Assembly: GCA_014281115.1 (NCBI GenBank)
Contig: JACONQ010000014.1
Location: 2,108,001-2,172,000, forward strand
DNA from: Laburnicola sp. R22_1
Taxonomy: Eukaryota > Ascomycota > Dothideomycetes > Pleosporales > Didymosphaeriaceae
Length of the DNA: 64,000 nucleotides
Direction of reading: 5' to 3'
The translations under genes and the position numbers were made by a program. The notes under the pieces were generated by a model. That model had not been told where the DNA came from, did not search any database, and saw only the letters and a list, made by a program, of their open reading frames with translations. This document shows, piece by piece, positions 1 to 11,300 of this stretch (position 1 is its first letter; each line of letters begins with the position of its first letter).

Positions 1-479
1 CATAAGTAGGCGGAACTACTCCATATAGCTGTGCTAGTATAAGAAGATAGAACTCCTTACTAATACCTAGACTTGTGTCTTGGGTATGTAGGTACTAAGG
101 GAACTAATCTATAGAATGGGTAGCTAATCCACCCAGGTATAGATAGTTATTAGCTATTATTAACTTCTTAATAGATAGTGCTCTGCGTTAGATATTAAGA
201 TTCTTCTTGCTAGAGCTGTAATACAATACGTGTAAGGTCTTATTATTATAAAATATAGGGAAAGTAGGGTGCTAGAACAGAGTAGTGCTTAGGGGCAATA
301 TTAGACTAGAGGGGCGCGTGGCTATATGCCTTATTAATATATAGAGATAGAGAAGTATTAGACTAGAGGAGCGCGTAGCTATAGGCCTCATTAACATAGT
401 AAAACATAGTAATTCTAGAGACTGTGGGCATAGAGACAGGGTGAGATTTATAGGTTACCTAAACCGCTAATATTTTGCT
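1..479. other. Left edge, 3' flank of Copia-1, no gene seen
   Basis: This stretch lies downstream of the Copia-1 polyprotein, which is read on the minus strand. It should hold the 3' untranslated part and perhaps the 3' LTR, but I could not match it to the sequence upstream of the gag start (5345-5700), so no LTR pair is claimed. It is less AT-biased than the window average. Apart from a short direct repeat (separate entry) I see no coding frame or RNA gene. Confidence 0.4.
299..397. repeat. Two-copy direct repeat of about 42 bp
   Basis: The stretches 299-341 and 356-397 are near-identical direct copies (core GGGCGCGTGGCTATATGCC versus GAGCGCGTAGCTATAGGCC) with a 57-bp spacing. Most differences are transitions of the RIP type. 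The copies could be an enhancer-like or LTR-internal repeat of Copia-1; that is inference. Confidence 0.55.
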
Positions 480-3400
480 ATAAGGTCGCAGAGGTGTAAG
501 AGCTCAAAGACTCTACTTATTTATCTATAATTTGCTTTGGAATAGACTTAAGTTATAAGAGCTTTAACTATTCCTAATGCTTCTATTTAGGTAGAAGTTT
601 TGTAAGGCTATTAGCGGGCTAAGGGTTAGTTATAATATAAGCGGGAGTAATAGTTCCTTAGAGTGCCTATTCTTATAACTAATAGTGGTGTATATTCACG
701 TGTCGAAGGGTTGTCTTTAGCTAAGGGGACTCTATAACTAGTAGACGAATTGTCTATTTGTTGTTACAGTACATAGAGAGTTGTTCCTTAAAGTCTAGGT
801 AGAGATTATTAAAGATTCTAGACTACTAGTAGTACTTAGTATACCCTATAGAGAGTGAGATAAGTTTGGCTTTAGTAGTTAACTTAATAACACAGCGTTA
901 GAGTGTTGCTTTCTAGTTAATTGGACCGCCAAATAGGAAGAAAATATAGTCTTGTAAGAACTTGCGAGTTGCCTTATAATTAGCGTAAGACGCGTTAGTT
1001 GCGCTATAGAAGTTAGTCTTTTTAGTATCTTTTTAATAGAGATGCGGAGTAGTGTAGTCTATAGAGTAGTGTAGTTCTAGGTTCTAGAAGTAATATAGGG
1101 ATGCGAGGCACTAATATGCAGCTAATAAGTGTTTGGGGCCAGGGTTAGTAAGGAATTTAGCCAATTTTAAATAAGCTTTGGCGATATCTAGACGTATAGC
1201 ACTAGTGGCGTAGCTAATAGATCTAACTATCTAGGAGTAATAATAAGATGCGTCCTTATTCTTAGACTCTATTAATGGTATAAGCTCCTTAAAAGGTAGA
1301 GGTAAAGTAGGTGCCTTAGTTTAGGACGACTTTTAAGGTGCTGGGTATTTGGCGTAGATTTTCTAGATGTAGTTATGTTATAACAACTAAAGATGACTAT
1401 TATCACAGTCTCTATATGTGGTAATACTATAGAAAGTAGAGATTTCTTAGCCTTGCAAGTTAGTGATTTTATACTATTTAATAAGCTTGCGTTTAAAGGC
1501 GTTAAGAAAGGATAAATAACTTAGAAGGGCTATAGTAATAATATTGTCTATATAAAAGAAGACGATAATACGGTTGTCTCTCTATAGACAGGGTGCGTTA
1601 AGTACTAGTAATAGACTAAAGCTCTTAAGTGTAGTTGTAAAGTCTTCGTACTAGAGTAGTAGTAACGTCTTAAGGCCATAAAGGGCGCGATAAAGTTGCC
1701 AGTAGTGCCCACTATTATAGAAACCTTCTAGTTAAAAGGTGTAAATAGGTTTGGGAAGTTTGGTATTAGTAAAAGCATTAACAGCGTCGTATTAATATAT
1801 GTCTATATTAAAGTAGGCGACAATTGCCATAAGAGCGCGGAATATTCGTATAGTAAGAGTAGTAGCATGGGTGTCACCTATAACAGTCTGTAAGTCTCCT
1901 CTTATAACAATCCTTGCTTTAAACTTGGCTAGATAGCCTTAATTAAATTTATATGTAAAGACCTATATAAGTGGCAAGACTTTAGTGCTTAGAGAAAGCT
2001 CTAAGAGCGGAATCTTAGTGTATGTCTCCTTTTTAGCAATAGTATTTAGCTCCTTCTTTATAGCTGCTATGAAGCCTTTTCTAAACTACGTAGGGAGTTT
2101 TAGGACATTATTCTAAAATTAAGGCAGGGGCGGAAGCTAGTCTCTATAGACTCGCTGTAATAGTGTGATTAATTGGGACACTTTGTCTAGTAGTGAGGCC
2201 GACGCGAACGTGTTCTAATAAGTCTAGATAGTGTTGGCAGCAGAATTTCGTGTGCGTTTAGGCAATATATTAGTAGTTTAGAGATAAGTATTAGTCCTAT
2301 ATTACTTTCTTTGTGTAGGAGGTCCTATTAATATAGGTGTAGAGGACGCAGAGGACTAAGAGGGCGTTGGCGATGTAGCTAATACTAATATTAGTGGCGC
2401 GGAGGTCTAATTAACTATAGAAACTAGTAAAGGGTATGCATCTCTACCATGGTGTACATTATAAGCTTGGTCTGATTTCTTGCCTGCGAGTAGAGTTTTA
2501 GTAGGAAGGATAGACAGCTTAGCGTCTTTATGTACTTCCTTATTAGAATCTTCCTGCTCACTTTCTATTTCTTTAACCTTAATATTATTAATAGCTTAAT
2601 CTAACTAAATGCTAAGTAGGCTTTCTTTATTAGTAGACCTAAAGAATAGTTCTTTATTAAAGGTAACATCTCTTATTCAAATAACCTTGCCTCTATGTCC
2701 ACAGGATACAGCTTTTAGTACCCATATATAGTAGATATTGCGTAAGTCTACGCCTACTAAGTAACTAATAAGCGTCCTTAGGGAAAGCTTGTCTATTTGG
2801 GGAATCTTCTTACGAAGGTAGTATGCTCTACATCTGTAGATGTGTAGATAAGCAATAGAGGACGGTTTGCTATATGCAGCCTTAAATAGTGTGGTCTAGT
2901 TTAATAATTTAACAGGAGTCTAATTAAGTAGATATGCCGCATAGACGTACATTTCTTCGCACAGGTAAAGTAGAAGATTAGACGTAGTCCTAAGTAATTA
3001 AGACATAGTAATTAGCATCTTTCCTAACTATTCTATATAGCCTAATTGTTCTATAGTGTTAGGGGACTAGAGCTGTATAGTAATGCCTTATTGTTTGCAG
3101 TGCTTAACTACGCTAAGATTATTCTAAAATCTATAAGCTTTCTCTCTATCTATTAGTACGAACACTAGGCTGGCGTTATAGCGGCGTTTAATATATCTGT
3201 CTATAAGTTTAAAGACTCTATTTAGGACATCCGTAGATTAATCGGGTATGTCATACACCATATAGGTCTTAGAGATAAGATAGTAACTATAAAAGATATA
3301 CTAGTTGCCCGTAAGAGATTTGGCGTTAAGTGCGATAATATTAATAGTAATAGCTTTAAATGCACGCGTAGATTGGTGCTTTCTATTAGATCTCTATAAG

Positions 3401-5344
3401 ATAATCTATAAAGCCTTATTAACTCTACATTGTTCGCAGTCTTGTGTACTAGGGGGAGGAGATGTGAGCAGAGCTATGCCAGCAACGTTGTGACTTAGTT
3501 TCTCTATTAATTTAGCTCTAGTATAGTCTATTAAGACGTGTGCGTAAAGACTGGATAACGTGCGATGAGGTAGTAGTGCAATAGAGGGTTTCTTATAGCT
3601 CCTTTTATTAGTAAGCGCTAGAAAAGGTCTATTAGTATGGTCCTCTAGTAGTGCTGGGAGAGACTGTTAGTCCACTAGAACATAGTAACTGTCTATAGGT
3701 TTAACTATTGCCTAGATAGAATTCTTAGTGCCATCCTTTGTGTATAGGCATTCACGCCCTAAGTTAAAGTAAATATCTTTTTCTCTAAGCCTTAAAAGCG
3801 ACACTAGTAAGGTAATAAAGCCTAGATATAAGGCAACGTTTCTTAATATAGTTCTTATAGATCTACCTAGTGTCTAGATTTCGATGTCGCATTTACTCTA
3901 TGCAGCGATTTCCACTAAGTCTTCTCTATAACTAATTCTTTTGTCTAGTATTATAGGACAAATCTATATAAACTTATTAGACTTATTATAGACGTGTATA
4001 TCTAAACCACAATTAAGAATCTAAGAGTAATAGAGTACTAAGGTTAGACATCGCTTTACTTATTATAAGATATTTTATTATGTATGCCTATTTGTATTAT
4101 TTATTAGAGGCTTAGTTACTAGCATTAATATAACCTGTGGGTGTAACGCAATCTCGCTTTGCCTTCTCTCTTATTTATATTTTATTAAGTAGCTTAGCCT
4201 GTCTAGTAACCTTACTATATTTTTAAATGGCTTTAACGTAAGCTAGGTCGATTTTAAACCTAATTTCTTGCAGCCAGGTGCAGATGTATAGACAAGCTCC
4301 CCATTATGGGTTACCTAGGTGGACGTCGCCTTTGCTATAAGAATAAGGCTTTCTTTACAAACCACTAGCAATCTTAGTGTTAGTACGCTTTCTATTATTC
4401 TAAAGTCCTCCTATATTGTTTAAAAGTGTTAAGCTACAGCTCTAATTTCTCACATCTATATAGTAAGGAGACTATACTCTATTAACCGTGGTATAAGTAG
4501 TGCCTTGTATATTGCCCTTATTTAAGCTGTGTAGGTACGACATCGTTCGGTAGTATTAAATAAGCGCCGCGACAGATACCTTGTTAGGTATACTTAGTAG
4601 TAGTATAGAGACTATAATAAGTTGCTCTAGTATAACAACAACGCCTACGCAATTAATAATAGCTAGTATAGTGTAGACTATTAAAGCTAGTGGGTTAAGT
4701 TCTACGTTAACGTATACTAAATAGGCCTTATAAACTTTCTTATTTATTGTCGCTGCAAACCCTAAATTAATAGCGTGAAAGACCTTAAGAAGATCGAGCT
4801 AGGGAGCGAAACCCTAGATAGCTAGAACCTTTAGTTCAATGGCCTTATTAAGATAAATTTGGAAGTCGTTTATTTAGTCCTTAATTAACTAGCGACTAGG
4901 CGTATACTTCTTTGCCTTATTATATTAATAGTCTGCTTCTTCTTATTTTATAACTATTAGTTTTAAGTAGTTTTTATAAAGAAACCTAATTTGTTCTGTA
5001 ATAGTGTAGTTAGCAGGCATAAAAATTAGTATATTGTCTCTTACTATACTTATAATGTGGCTTTTAAGCTTACTTAGCAATTTCTTACATTCTTATTTAC
5101 GCTTATATTTCTCTTTTTACACTACAATATTAAGGTTTTTATTAGGGTTAGATTTAACATCTTCTAGCACCGTAAGGTTTGTAGTCTCTGGGTTAACGTA
5201 TTTTAGAACGCGTAGTGTACGCGCGGTACGTTTAAAAACTGTGTACCATAGTTTAAAATTGTCCATCCCTTTTAGTATAACTTTTTCGTCCTTTGGCATT
5301 GCCATTGTAATGCGTTTGCGATGACTTTTCGCGTGTTTAGCCAC
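480..5344 (-). pseudogene. Copia-1 gag-pol polyprotein, RIP-degraded
   Basis: Ty1/Copia retrotransposon polyprotein (gag, protease, integrase, reverse transcriptase, RNase H). The gag start is ATG at 5344; the first 75 codons are open and contain a Copia-gag-like segment (LKGMDNFKLWY). Integrase is visible near 3450-3100 (CEQC zinc remnant, then a stretch ending DREKAYRF). RVT_2 reverse transcriptase starts near 2010 (FTYKFN, then LAKFKARIVIRGDLQ) and its catalytic box near 1560-1540 reads FFYIDN instead of FFYxDD, a D-to-N change. RNase H is at about 960-530 (GGPIN, STTKA-like, LRHVNIHH, LTKLLPK). Stops inside these blocks are almost all TAA/TAG at expected Gln or Trp sites. No LTR pair was found, so the 3' LTR may lie outside the window. 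The family assignment is firm; exact domain edges are approximate. Confidence 0.88.
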
Positions 5345-5731
5345 TAGTGTGGGCTTTTCGTTATAATTTAGAGTCTTTTAGTATTTTATAGTAATTTGTA
5401 GTGACTATAATTATGGTTTTACAAATAACTTTTCGCGTTATTGTAAAAACTCTACTCTAGTCCGTGCGAGCGATAATGTGGCAGCAGAACTAACTAGTAA
5501 GGAGTTTTAGAGAGTGCGTAATAAGCGTTATATTAGGCTTATAACTATAAGATAGTAGAGATCATAGTAATTCATAGTAATATGAGTTGACTATAAGAAA
5601 AGAGGTGTGTTATTACTATGGAGGACCGAGGGCCTAAAGGTGTATAGGTGAGGCTAGGCATAAGGTTATTCCGGCCGAGGTTATGTAACTAAGGACCGAC
5701 TATACAGCTATGCGGCAGTCTTACAAAAAGC
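5345..5731. other. Upstream flank of Copia-1 gag
   Basis: This is the untranslated leader side of Copia-1 (minus strand). It includes a locally GC-richer patch at about 5620-5700. The 5' LTR should be here or just beyond, but no matching partner is recognisable at the other end, so no boundary is called. Confidence 0.35.
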
Positions 5732-5799
5732 TATTACTATAGTAAGTAATATTAAAATTATTTTTTAAAGTATTACTATAGTAGGTAATACTAAAATTA
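5732..5799. repeat. Duplicated palindrome
   Basis: A near-palindromic 20-mer (TATTACTATAGTAGGTAATA and a one-base variant) followed by CTAAAATTA or ATTAAAATTA occurs twice, at 5732-5760 and 5771-5799. It could be the remains of a small hairpin element. No function is evident. Confidence 0.5.
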
Positions 5800-6588
5800 G
5801 TCTTATTAGGCGCCTTTTTTCTAGTATTATTAATATAGTCCTTACTAGGTTAAGTATTTTCTAATTTCTTTAGCTACTTTAGTAATACATAAAGAAGATT
5901 AATAAATAGTAATTAGCTAAAGTAATTAGGTATAGGCTTTACTTTAGAGTTTTGATTATTAAAAGAAAGTAGTTAGAGTTATCTAATATATATTAATTTT
6001 AGTACTTTTAAAGAATACTAGTATAGAGTTATTAAATTTAAGGACTAACTATTGGTAAGTTTAGAGTAGAAGTAGGATAGCAATAGAAATATTTAACTAT
6101 AGCCTATTAGTAAGCTAAACTAAAAGATAGCTAGATAATATAAATAGTTTAGTAATTAGTTATCTAGCTAAATACTTAATAAGTAGTAAAAAGACATAAA
6201 GTAGTTATAGTAAATAAGGTAGTTTTCTATAGCTAGTACTACTTTAGTTTAAATATAAGCTTAACTAAGGTTTAAAGTAGTAAAAAATTAAAATAGTATA
6301 AATAAGGCTACTTTATAAGATTAGCGCTAGGATAACTTAGTATTTAGGTTTTCTAAGTATTAGAGTAGGCTAGATAGAGCTCCTTAATAAGTTTAGTGCT
6401 AAAGCAATTTAGTATCTAAATTTTCTAAGTATTAGAGTAGGCAGTAAGGGGTATCTATTATAGTAGTAGCTTATAGAGAGGTAAAAGAATTATATATTTT
6501 TATTATTTATAAATAGTTTACTAAATAATATAATATTAGGACTTTTAAAGTAGCCTTTTTTAATAAACTAAAAGGATTGCTTTTAGTA
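5800..6588. other. AT-rich relic with a short direct repeat
   Basis: No gene is recognisable. The plus strand has stretches that read as protein if TAG/TAA are taken as former CAG/CAA, but no family could be named. A 50-bp direct repeat occurs at 6321-6370 and 6393-6442; both copies end with TTCTAAGTATTAGAGTAGGC and differ mainly by transitions. Confidence 0.35.
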
Positions 6589-7053
6589 GATCTAGATACA
6601 CTCTATTAAATCTAAGGGCTTTAACAAGATAACTAATAGATTCTTTTTTATATACTAAGTAAATAAGGGACTTAGAGATACGCGTTTAACTTAGGATAGT
6701 ATAATTTATTAAACTTATAAAGAGCTTTAAAAAAGTAACTAATAAGTTTCTTTTACTTTTATATACTAAGTAAAAAAAGGCTTAAAAGTATATATCTAAC
6801 TTAGTATATATCTATCTAATTTAAAGCAGTATAACTTATTAAACTTGATTAAAAGCCTTAAAAGAGTAACTAATAAGTCTATTTTATTTTTATATACTAA
6901 ATAAAAAAGAAGCTTAAAGGTATACGTCTAACTTAGTATATACCTATTTAACTTAGGATAGTATAATCTATTAAACTTAATAAAAGCCTTATAAGAATAA
7001 CTAATAGATCTTTTTTACCCTTATATACTAAGTAAAAAAAGGCTTAAAAAAAC
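6589..7053. repeat. Tandem array of about 130-bp units
   Basis: Four head-to-tail units begin at about 6589, 6688, 6818 and 6950. Each contains TATTAAACTT-like sequence, then AGTAACTAATAAG, then TTTATATACTAAGTAAA and a CTAACTTAGTATATA block. Units two and three are 130 and 132 bp; the first is shorter and the last is truncated. It is a minisatellite-like array, possibly born inside a mobile element. No coding function is claimed. Confidence 0.7.
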
Positions 7054-7284
7054 TTCTACTAATTTAACTGCTTATAAGTAGTATCATAAAAAAGAAATAG
7101 ATATTATATTACTATTTGCAGCTAAAGAAAAGTAGTCTTAAAATAATATAAGGCAGGTACTACTTTTATAGGGCTAACCTATTAAAGATAGCTAGAATAG
7201 TTAAAAAAGCTAGTTAAATTAATACTATTTTAAAATAAGAGCTAAAAAAATATAGGGGGCCTTTTTTTATATAAAAGGTAGCTA
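7054..7284. other. AT-rich spacer
   Basis: Spacer between the tandem array and the fold-back element. No gene, RNA or repeat boundary is recognised. Confidence 0.3.
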
Positions 7285-7725
7285 AAGGTAGGCTGGTAAA
7301 TAGGTAGGGTTGGGTTGAGGTTGGGTCGCATCCGCACGGGCCAAAACACTACAGTAAAATTTTTGCTTTCTAAATAACTATTTTAATACTACGTTAATCT
7401 TAATACAATTTAGGCTAAGGTGTGTTTATATATACCGGATAAGCTATTAAAATTCCAGAAATATCTACCTACTCTAGACCTATGTTTAATTATCTTTTAT
7501 GTTTAAGAATAATAAAAGATAATTAAAGTAGGCTTAATTCTTTGTATTATTTTATAGCATTTTATTATATTCTTCTATACATATGAGTACACCTTGTGCC
7601 AAACTTACATTAAGATTAAAGTAGTATTAAAATAGTTATTTAGAAAGCAAAATTTTTACTTTAGTGTTTTAGCCTGTGCGGATGCGACCTAACCCTAACC
7701 TAACCTATACCCATTTACTAGTCTA
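7285..7725. mobile_element. Fold-back / MITE-like element with long inverted repeats
   Basis: The left arm (about 7285-7420) and right arm (about 7595-7725) are inverted copies over more than 110 bp. Both carry CTGGTAAAT/CTAGTAAAT, a GGTTGGGT/GGTTAGGT block, GTCGCATCCGCAC and TTTGCTTTCTAAATAACT. The centre, about 175 bp, is AT-rich and non-coding. The size (about 440 bp), long terminal inverted repeats and lack of a coding frame fit a non-autonomous DNA transposon. No target duplication could be fixed because the outer edges fade. The outermost motif resembles the ends of element H (39560-41265). Confidence 0.75.
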
Positions 7726-8159
7726 GCTAAAGACATAAACCTACACTAACTATATACTAATACTAACTAAAAAAGGTATTTTTAAAAAAGATAAAAAGTG
7801 CTAATAAGGTATAAAAAAGGTAATAGGGTGTAACTAGTAGGGAGGTAGGCACGAACTATTATATATAATAATTTTTTAACTTTATAGCTAAGTATAAGTT
7901 ATACGTATTATTATTCTTAGTATTAATAATAGTTAGCCTTTATATATATATAAAGTATTTAATAATAATAATAAAAGTATAATAGTACTATTTTAGTAAA
8001 TAGTAAAGTAAAGATAAAAAGTAGTTATTAATATAATAAAGGTTTAAAATAAAATAAGTATAATAGTAGGCTTTTGGCTAAGCTTCATATTTTAGACAAA
8101 CTTTACTTTTAAAAAATTAGCTAAAGTAGTTAAAATTAGTAAATATATATATATATATA
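7726..8159. other. AT-rich spacer ending in an (AT)n run
   Basis: No gene. The last 20 bases before Copia-2 are a simple AT run, and the Copia-2 target duplication (ATATA) was taken from it. Confidence 0.5.
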
Positions 8160-8322
8160 TGTAGCGGTTGTTGCTGCAAAGCGAAAGTCGGGAAAACACT
8201 AATTTGATTGTATGTGTGTAGTAGCTAAGATATATACTACTAGGTAGGATAGGCAGCAGTAAATGAGTGTAGGCAGCAATGAGCTAGCATAGGCAACAAT
8301 GAACAGTCCGAATACCGTTACA
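8160..8322 (-). repeat. Copia-2 3' LTR
   Basis: Starts TGTAGCGG and ends CCGTTACA on the plus strand. It is the 3' LTR because the element is read on the minus strand. It pairs with 13247-13409. Confidence 0.95.
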
Positions 8323-8335
8323 CACCCCCTTATCC
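8323..8335 (-). promoter_or_regulatory. Copia-2 polypurine tract
   Basis: Read on the minus strand this is GATAAGGGGGTG directly before the 3' LTR, the usual place for the plus-strand DNA primer. The same GGGGGTG core sits beside the 3' LTRs of Copia-3 and Copia-4. Confidence 0.85.
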
Positions 8336-11300
8336 TGTAGTTAGTTAACGACGTAAGGATAATCTCTTCTATATGTCTACTGTGCCTTGAAGTTAAGAGT
8401 ATAGATTTGTAAGGTGTAGCTGCCTTACAAACTCAGCATGCTTCTAACGTGGTAGCACCTTGGTTATGCCGTCAGCAGGCATCCTATCAGTAGATCGCCA
8501 TTGTACGTAGAGTCGTCCTTGCTCTACTTCCTGGCGGATCCAGCTCTGGTGTATATCAACATGCTTGAGCTTGGTTGCCAGTTTGTCTTGTTCTTTTATA
8601 ACAATCCCAATAGTCTGCTAGTTGTCACATAAGATAGTTAGAGTAGTGTGAAGCGTTAGTGAGAGGCTATTAAAAAGGCGTAGCCACTCCTCTATTGCTG
8701 AGCCTGTGAGGGAGAGCGCGAGTAGCTCTGCCTTAGTAGTTGATTTAGTGACTGTACGCTGCAGGGTAGACTTCCAGTTAACAGTTATCCCAAACAACTG
8801 GAAAATATATCCTTAAGAGCTGCGGCGAGTCTCTAGGTCGTCTTTGAAAGCAGCATTAGATGCTCCAAAGAAGATAGGATTGCGATAATCTTCTTCTGTA
8901 GTTATAAACTCTTAAATCTCTTGCTTAGCTATGCAAGCTTTAAGCGCGTAGTACTTTGTCTCTAGGACGTAACACCATACTTTGCGTATAGAGTCTACGT
9001 GAGCTTGTCCGGGGTTTGTGAGATGTGAAGCGTGTATCACATGCGCGCGTGCTAGATCTGGTCGAGTGAACTGCGTTAGGAACGCGAGATGGCCGACGAG
9101 CTCCTGGTAGAGCTTCGTACGAGCTGCGTTGGGTTCCTTTATAGATGGTTCAAGGTAGTTGACCATCATAGGTACTTCTGTACGGCGGCCGGTAGACGTT
9201 ATGCCATACTTTGCGGCTACTTTGTCGATGTAGGCATCCTAGAGCAGCTAGAGTTTGCGGGCGGCGATGTCTCGGATAACGCGTATGCCTAAAAACCACT
9301 TAAGTGGACCAAGTCGCTTTAGTTGATAGTACTCGCTAAGCTTCTGCTCGAACTGCTAGTAGAGCTTGGTATTGTGTGGGTGAAAGGCCATGACGATGTC
9401 GTCAACGTAGAGAATAGTATGAGCCACTTGTTCGTGTACACACATGGAAAGCCTGGCACAGGCTTCATCCCTAGTGACTGTAGCGTCCTGCGGAGCTCCT
9501 TGTACCATAGTAGCGGTGACTCCTTTAATCCATAGAGAGCGTGGAGTATCTAGAGTAGTTCTCTATCTTCTTAAAATCCGTCTGGCGTCTGCGCGTAGAG
9601 TAGACGGTTGAGTAGGGCGTTGAGAAAAGCTGTTGGTACATTGTATTGAATTAGCTCTAGCCTAAAGTGATTGGCAATAGTGGTGATTGCTCTAAAGGTG
9701 CGTGCTGCGAGTGTGGCGGTGTAGGTGTCTCCGTACGGCTGCTGGAGATCACCTCTAATCACTAATCGTGCCTTGAATTGTGAGAGGAAGCTGTCCTTAT
9801 CAAATTTGTAGGTAAACACCCACATAAGTGGTAAGACCTTAGCATTAACATTTGCTGCTGTCTTTGCAGTCCTAGCAAAGTATTCTTTATTCTATATATT
9901 GCGGTATTCTTCTTAACCTGCTTGTTGAAACTTAGCACTATGCGGGTGAGTCTCTAGGTCTCTTTAGGTCCTTGGTGGTGGCGGAACCTGTGACTAATAG
10001 ATCCTGAAGATAGGCTGCGGCTTCAGCGCTGTCGTAAACGCGTGTAGGTAGTTATTAATGCGTATTCTATAGGAAATCGCGTGTGTCTGGTATCTGGTTG
10101 CACTGGTGAGGTTGTTAGTGCGCTGCTGCTATTGGCGTGAGGTTGTGAGTATATTTGACTTGTTAATTTCGAGATTTCTACGTCTCGGCGCATTGTTTGT
10201 GTGTCGATTAGGTAGATAGTCAGGGATTTAGGTTGCAGAGAGCTCTAGATCTCGTTCTATTAGGAGAACTTTGGCTGGAGTATCGTTATTCCGTTGCCGG
10301 CTTACGTGAGGCGCAGGTAATGTAGGCGTAAGTAGCCCACCCCCTAGAAATAGATCCTCTACGTCCTTGTCAACTCCATTAATTTCCTCAACTCTGCTCT
10401 CACCCCCTATATACTGCTAGCTTGCGCGAGCTACAGCTGCAGGTATGTTGCGCGTCTTATTGCGCGTCTTGTTACGCGTCTGCCTAAGCGTTATGAGCTC
10501 TTTAATGGCAATATTATTAGATTTAGCTTCTTCTAGAAAGGCAACTAGCTCTATAACCTCTTTAATAACTAACTCTGCTGCGTAGCCTTCTAGTCCTTCG
10601 TAAAATCGCGTTGGTTCGAAAATGACGTCTCTAGCTCGAATTACTCTGTTCTTTGTTGGCAGCCAGATCCTAAAAATATTCGTTAAATTATAGCCTACAA
10701 GATGTCCTATAAGAGCTCTAGACTCCAGCTTGTCGCCTCTCTTAATAGACGGATTTCGGACATACGCTTAACAGCCTATAGGGCGTAGGTGGTTTACCTT
10801 TAGCTTTGATTCCTATACAATCTTATATAGAGTCTTCCAACCTAGTGCTTTAGTTAGTGTACGATTTAGTATGTATGCTGCTGTTCTAAACAGCTTGTTT
10901 AATAATAATTTTGGCAGGTTTCCTTTAAGCCTTATAGCTTGAGCTTAAATAATAATAATCTTGCCTGCTCGCTCTGTAAGGCTGTTTTGCTTATCTGCGT
11001 AGTCTGCCCGCAGCTTATATTAGATCCCTAGCTTAGCGCAGAGTTCCTCCAATACGTTTAGTGCAACTCCATATCCTTGGTTGTTATTAGTCTTAATTGC
11101 GGTGACGTCGCTGTCAAAGATACGCTGTATCTTACAAACCTTTTGGACAAGCCAGCGGCTCAGGAATGCCTTCGTACGCTGTGGAAAGCAGTCAACTTCA
11201 TGCCACTTGCTATACTAGTCCACTATGTGACCTACAACTTGGTCACTATTAAGACAAGCGTCTGTGTCTTGTGGCAAAAGCTGAATAAAGTCTATAGCAA

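Noticed and set aside
1..5700. LTR pair for Copia-1
   Set aside because: Sequence downstream of RNase H (1-479) and upstream of gag (5345-5700) could not be matched by eye; a longer window is needed, so none is annotated.
9089..9535. Two plus-strand open frames of 67 and 70 codons
   Set aside because: They lie antisense to the Copia-2 reverse transcriptase and have no family resemblance.
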